Assembly (NCBI RefSeq): GCF_023343835.1
Contig: NC_064443.1
Coordinates: 6,572,001 to 6,636,000 of the forward strand
Direction: 5' to 3'
DNA from: Lagopus muta
Taxonomy: Eukaryota > Chordata > Aves > Galliformes > Phasianidae
Length of the DNA stretch: 64,000 nucleotides
Shown here: piece by piece, positions 59,121 through 64,000 of the stretch
Layout: every line of letters begins with the position of its first letter
Numbering within the stretch: the stretch's first letter is position 1
Translations under genes and position numbers: made by a program
The notes under the pieces: generated by a model
Told to the model about the DNA's origin: nothing
Database searches by the model: none
Seen by the model: the letters and a program-made list of their open reading frames with translations, nothing else

Positions 59121-62100
59121 AGAAATGGTTTACATCATTTTAAATTAGATTACAAATAGCTTTTACTCTGTGTCTCTATGATAATTGCAAGACTGTTTTC
59201 TCAGCACGGTCAGCTGCCTGATTACTGGAACACATCATTTTTGGCTGTCTTCAATATCTAACCTCAAGTGAAAAAGCAGTGCAGTTGTGCCATTCCTTTG
59301 GAGACTACTCATGATTGAGCAGTAAGTGATCATGTCCTAAGAGCACCAAGGCCTGGACACATTTCAGGCTATCCAGACAAAATGATGAACCTTGCATTTA
59401 AAGAGCATGTGCAGCCCACGTAGCACGTTCATCTTTCTTTCTCCCTGTAAACACACATTAGAAGGGAGAATCATTGACTGGCACAGTGGCTTCATCGCAA
59501 GAATTATGATCTCAGGCTGAGATCCTCATCTCTCCTCATCCCTAAAATAGCTTATATTTAACCTAGCTGCTTGGAAGGAACTAAACATTAATCTGAAGGA
59601 GTTGGGAGAAGTACTGAACGCATTGCTGCCACTGAAGTTAGAAAATACAAGCAGAAAAAAACAACTTGCTACAAATCCAGAATTACTTGATCCCAGTTCT
59701 AGACCCAATGGAGTCTAGTGGTGTTTCATTCTTTTAAATTCACTTTCTTGTTTAGGAAAAGAAAAGCTGGGAAACTGAATGAAAAGCATAGCCTAAAAAT
59801 AGAGAAGGTGCATAGGATGAAGTAAAAAATTCAGGGAAGGCAACATCTCTCCAAATGAGAAAGCTGCAAAGGAGTTGCAAGGCATCTCTCCTCTTTGTAT
59901 TAGAATGGTGATCAAAGAGTGCTGTGCATTTATTCCCCAAAGAAATATTTGTATGTTGTTGGTTTTGCTTTCCTGCAGAAAAACGACTGTGAGAGCTCTG
60001 ACTGCTGTAGCAGCAGCAAAGTTCAACCACCTCCACGTGCTCAGCCCCGACCAGCAGGGCCTGTGCAGGGCCAGCCATGGGAACCAAAACACATACAAAG
60101 AGCTCGATCACATTGTTTGATAGAGCAAATTCTCAGCTACAAAATGCTATTTTTCAGCACAGTCACCACCATTAGCTGTGCATTTTCACCAGAGGTGAAC
60201 CGCCACCTGAGCTGGGAACTGTGCCTCTTCCGTAGCAGCCAACCAGAGCCCTTACACCAAGGCCTCTCCGAGCCACAAGGTTCAACCTCCATCCCACCTG
60301 TAACAGGCAGATTCTTTTTGTAATTTTAGCTTCTATATGAGAAACAGATTTACTCCTGTGTGCTCAAAATACCATTTGAAACAGAGAAAAAATAGTTCTC
60401 TGGAGAGATAGATGCACACGCATCCATACAAATACAAATTTGCATTGCAACATCAAATAGGAGTGTGGCATCTAGATTAAGTGCATAAATATAGTGGTAT
60501 TTTGTGCTTGCTTGGTTTTTAAACAGCATAAGAGCAAATTCCCTCCAGCTCCAGCATAGATATTCTGTAAGAGGCTGTTCTACATCTGCAAGAAACAATA
60601 AACTGAAGAGAACAAGATGATTTCGTATTTTACTTTAAAGCCAAGTAGAACATAAAGCGAGTATTTCTCTCAGAAGAGCTTTCTTGGTTTTAACTAATCC
60701 ACTACAGTAAAACAAAGGAGAAATAGATAAAGTTCTGCATTCTGTGGGAGCTTGTGTACTCAGGCCAACGCCCCCAGAGCCCTGGGCTGGCAGGGAGCAT
60801 CTCTGTAACCAGGAAGAGCAAAACAGGAGGTTTGCAAGGCTTTCACCAGAGGAAAGAGCAGTGCAGGCATTCTGCGCACCGTCGCAGCCCCGCAGCATTT
60901 GTTTGCTGTACTTACTTCAAGAACTGAAAGAAATGGGGCTTAAAGGAAACCCCATGTGATAACTTTGCTTGCGCGGTCAGTAATGGCGTTTCCATCCTGG
61001 CATTTCCGTCTCCCATATACAAAAGCAAGACAGTTCTGATGTGTGAGCGCCGGCGAGGTACAAGAAAGGTTTCTAAAGCAAAATGGCCTGACTTGTCTTA
61101 CTGTGACATACATTTAACACTAGCAACAAAACCCAACATCCCCAGGGGATCAGTGAAGCAGCTCTACTTATCCTTTCCCTTCCTTCTGCTGTAACTCTGA
61201 CTCCAGTGTCACCAAACAGAGCTGTGGTTGATAGGAAGCCATTGCAGAGCCAGAGACCTTTTGAGGTTGCAGGAAAGAGCTCTCCAGTGCTCCTGCTTGC
61301 AGACAGGCAAACACTGCATTCAGAATCCAGAAGTGCAGCCAACTCAAACTATAGATACCACCCAGCAACAAATGCTGGAACAAACAACAAACCAGACCCA
61401 TGCCTGCATCCGAATCCCCCGCTGCTTGCAGCCTGCCTGCTCAGCACCTCCAGGTGCTTTCACTCACCCAGAGTTGCCCTCCAAGGACCCCTTCCTTCCC
61501 ACCCATTTCCTTTCTGGCTCATGCTGCTGCACACACCTTCCCACCCAGAGCTGCACACACTTACATTGGCTTCTATGCCTATGCTGAGTGCTGCTTTGTT
61601 CAGAGCCCCACTGGGGGAAATCAGTACCACGATCGCACACGAAGCTGCTAGAAACAGTGTCATTAACCAGAGCATCCCATGACCAGAATGCCAGCAACAG
61701 ACACGCATCTCACCTCTGTTTCAAAAGGCCACCCTGGAACTCTATTCTGCCCATGAGGCTGGGGATACTCCAAGGTGCTGCTGTGCTCCAGCAGTAGAAC
61801 GAAGGGAAGGAATCAGCAAAGACAGAGGCTGGCATTGTGCTGCCACCCAAAGGGAGCAGCATCTCTGGGGGCACCATCATGCACACCACCACCGCCAGCT
61901 GCATGGGATGAAGGCACTGGTGACAAAATTCCTTCCTAAACATTCCATTTGCTGCTATTAGGTTTATAAGATCCATCATTGCTCCCCTGATATTGCTGCC
62001 ATAATTATCTGGAAACCTATCCATAGCTCCAGGTCAGGAATTTCAATTGCAAGTAGGATGAATTGGAGGTAAAAAGAATGAGTAAACGAGGACATTTTGC

Positions 62101-64000
62101 TGTCTCTTACAAAACCCCTGCCTTCCTTACAATGGGATGAGTCCTTGCTCCAGCAGCTGGCACACCTGCAGCACAGCAGCTCCAGTTACTTACATTTCCC
62201 AATGGTTTCCTTAGATTCACAGGCAGGGAGAGGCTTCCTCTATGCAAAGCCCTGCTTGCTCTACACAGTGTCTAACCTTAGCAGCCATTATCCAAGGATT
62301 TTCCTGTGAGCATTTTATCAGTTTTAGATATTAGCAACCTTAATCAGAAAGCAACAAAACAGCTAAGAAAGCCTCTGTCTCCCCATCTGACACAGATCTA
62401 GAAATGCTAGCTGACAGGCTCTGGCTCTGGCCTCTATTTAGCGAGCATCACATTGTAGCACAGCAATCATTTTTCTCCTGTTCTCTGTAAAGGGGGAAGT
62501 GAAGTCACCATCATTCTCTCAACAACGTGAGGGATTAAGGAGTTCATTTCCAAATTGCTGCAATAAAACACAATTGGCAGGCAGGAGGAGAATGAGAATT
62601 AAAAAAAAAAAAAGAAAAAAAAGAGCGTAAGAGGAGCAGGAAGAAGGAGCAAATGGCACTTAGAAGCAAGGCATGGCACTTGCCTACCTGAGCTGCACAG
62701 AGGGCTGAGGAGGGGGAGTGTGACATCCCTCCCCTTTCACACCCCGACAGCTCCTTCTCACTGCCTCAGTCAGTCTATAAATAAAAGTGTCCTTGTCATC
62801 ATCTTCTCTGATCCACCCCCTCTGCTCTCCTTCAGGCTGGCTCTGCCTTCCCTGTGCTCAGCCTTCAGGATCACCCCTTTGAGCCAGAGATGTCCTGGGA
62901 GGCCTGGAAACCACTGACTGAATGAGCAATATTGGAGAGGTGCTCAGGTGAGGCTTAGCACATCCTCAGAACAGAGCACGGCTGTGCCCTGCTTTCAGGT
63001 GGGGTGCAACTTGCCCCAAGGGTTCAGTTAAGCACTAGCATCTCCATCCAGCTTCATCTTCTCCTTTTTCCTTTTTCTTTCCTTCTTAAAACACAAAGCA
63101 AAACAAATCCCAGTGTTTATGTAGGCACAGTGTGAATGTACGTACATTTGATCTACGTTCCCCCTTGCCTCATCTTCAAACTCCAGATTTTTATCAGGAA
63201 CAGAAGAAAAACGTTCTTCCTGAGGCACATGTGATTCAGCCCCATGCTCTTGCCTAACCCTAGAAGGGAGCTTCCCTCACTGCTGCAAGAAACAGGCTCA
63301 CTTGGTACCACTTGGATGCAGGTCTGGCTGTCAAGCTTCTAGTCCTTCAAAACACAACGATATTGGGGAAATGGCAAGAGACAAAGACTAACGTGCCTCC
63401 CTTTGTCCCCATTTGCCTTCTAATTTGCTATCTCGCCCATGCAGAATACAAACCCTTCTGGGCAAAGGCTCTTTGTTCCCACACAGTGCAGTAACACAAT
63501 GGGACCCGAACATGCCTACAGAAGTTGCCCTGATATATTTGTATTACCCAGTATGTCATCCTGATGTTGCTGACATTTATATTTCTGTTTTTAACACGAG
63601 AATCCAGAAAAGTGTCCATAAAAGAGTAGAACCACCTCAGAATGCATTTTAAAACCATTTTCCGTTTCACACATCCCCATCTTCCTTGGGCACGGAGAGC
63701 TCAAGGGAGGTGAGATAAGAAGCAGAGCCCTTCAGGTTCCATTCCCTCCCAACAGACACCAAACAATTTAACTCCCTTCTCTTCTAGATGGCTGCATCTG
63801 CCCAGCACAGGCTTGATTTATATCAGGCACTGCAGCACTGTGCTCAGGAGCTTGCTAACCTTCCAAAAAAACGCTTCAGTGCATCAGCTCTATCCATACA
63901 CATATCTGTGTTTCTTTCTTTAGACCTTTCTTTTTCTCCCTTGTGAGAATGCAGTACTTTTGGCACAGACTGAAACTATTATTCCAGTTACTGTGGGCAA

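Larger units (their letters stand above)
53650..64000. other. Region upstream of SUSD3, no confirmed gene
   Basis: In mammals FGD3 lies upstream of SUSD3 on the same strand, so its 3' end might lie here. I found no DH, PH or FYVE sequence on the minus strand. Contents are a CR1 fragment (56341-56552), a candidate alternative SUSD3 first exon (58429-58498), an ATTAAA-type 3'-end-like signal (59115-59120, minus), A-rich runs near 62607 and an exon-like segment near 63144-63260. The rest is unremarkable. Confidence 0.6.

Noticed and set aside
61710-62024. 104-codon minus-strand frame upstream of SUSD3
   Set aside because: No domain, no splice-site support, and it is not similar to FGD3 or any other expected neighbour.
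53650-64000. FGD3 exons on the minus strand
   Set aside because: Expected from mammalian synteny, but no DH, PH or FYVE residues could be found on the minus strand. The gene probably lies to the right of the window.

Overview
This is a window of nuclear DNA from a bird, most likely a galliform such as chicken. The evidence is CR1 LINE fragments with the avian 3' end (ATTCTATGATTCTATGA-type repeats), short spliced exons in an AT-rich background, and compact CpG islands at 5' ends. Two complete protein-coding genes can be rebuilt exon by exon from splice signals, matching exon phases and protein similarity. Both lie on the minus strand.

Layout. Positions 1-775 probably hold the 3' end of a plus-strand gene; NINJ1 is expected there from mammalian synteny, but no coding sequence is visible. 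Positions 3822-22484 are CARD19 (BinCARD): six coding exons, 182 codons, a 7-base first coding exon inside a CpG island, a long inferred 3' UTR ending at a clear poly(A) signal near 3838, and a separate transmembrane exon, so this is the membrane-anchored form. Positions 22650-28424 are intergenic and hold a second, unexplained CpG island at about 24.6-24.9 kb. Positions 28425-53320 are SUSD3: five coding exons, 267 codons, an extracellular sushi domain, one membrane span and a cytoplasmic tail with six consecutive Asn, driven from a large CpG island at 52.3-53.6 kb. Positions 53.65-64.0 kb lie upstream of SUSD3. FGD3 would be expected beyond it by mammalian synteny, but none of its domains is visible here.

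The gene order (NINJ1?) - CARD19 - SUSD3 - (FGD3 outside) matches human 9q22.31 in inverted orientation. The two genes are not known to act in one pathway. CARD19 is an intracellular CARD protein with a membrane anchor, and SUSD3 is a plasma-membrane sushi protein. The rest is intron or intergenic DNA with seven CR1 fragments and a few simple repeats.

No mobile gene cassette, CRISPR array, viral gene or previously undescribed system is visible. The most useful leads are a phase-compatible signal-peptide-like alternative first exon for SUSD3 at 58.43-58.50 kb, a second CpG island with a frame-compatible mini-exon upstream of CARD19, a CpG-containing segment open on both strands in SUSD3 intron 1 (45.1 kb), and the loss in CARD19 of a cysteine found in the human protein.
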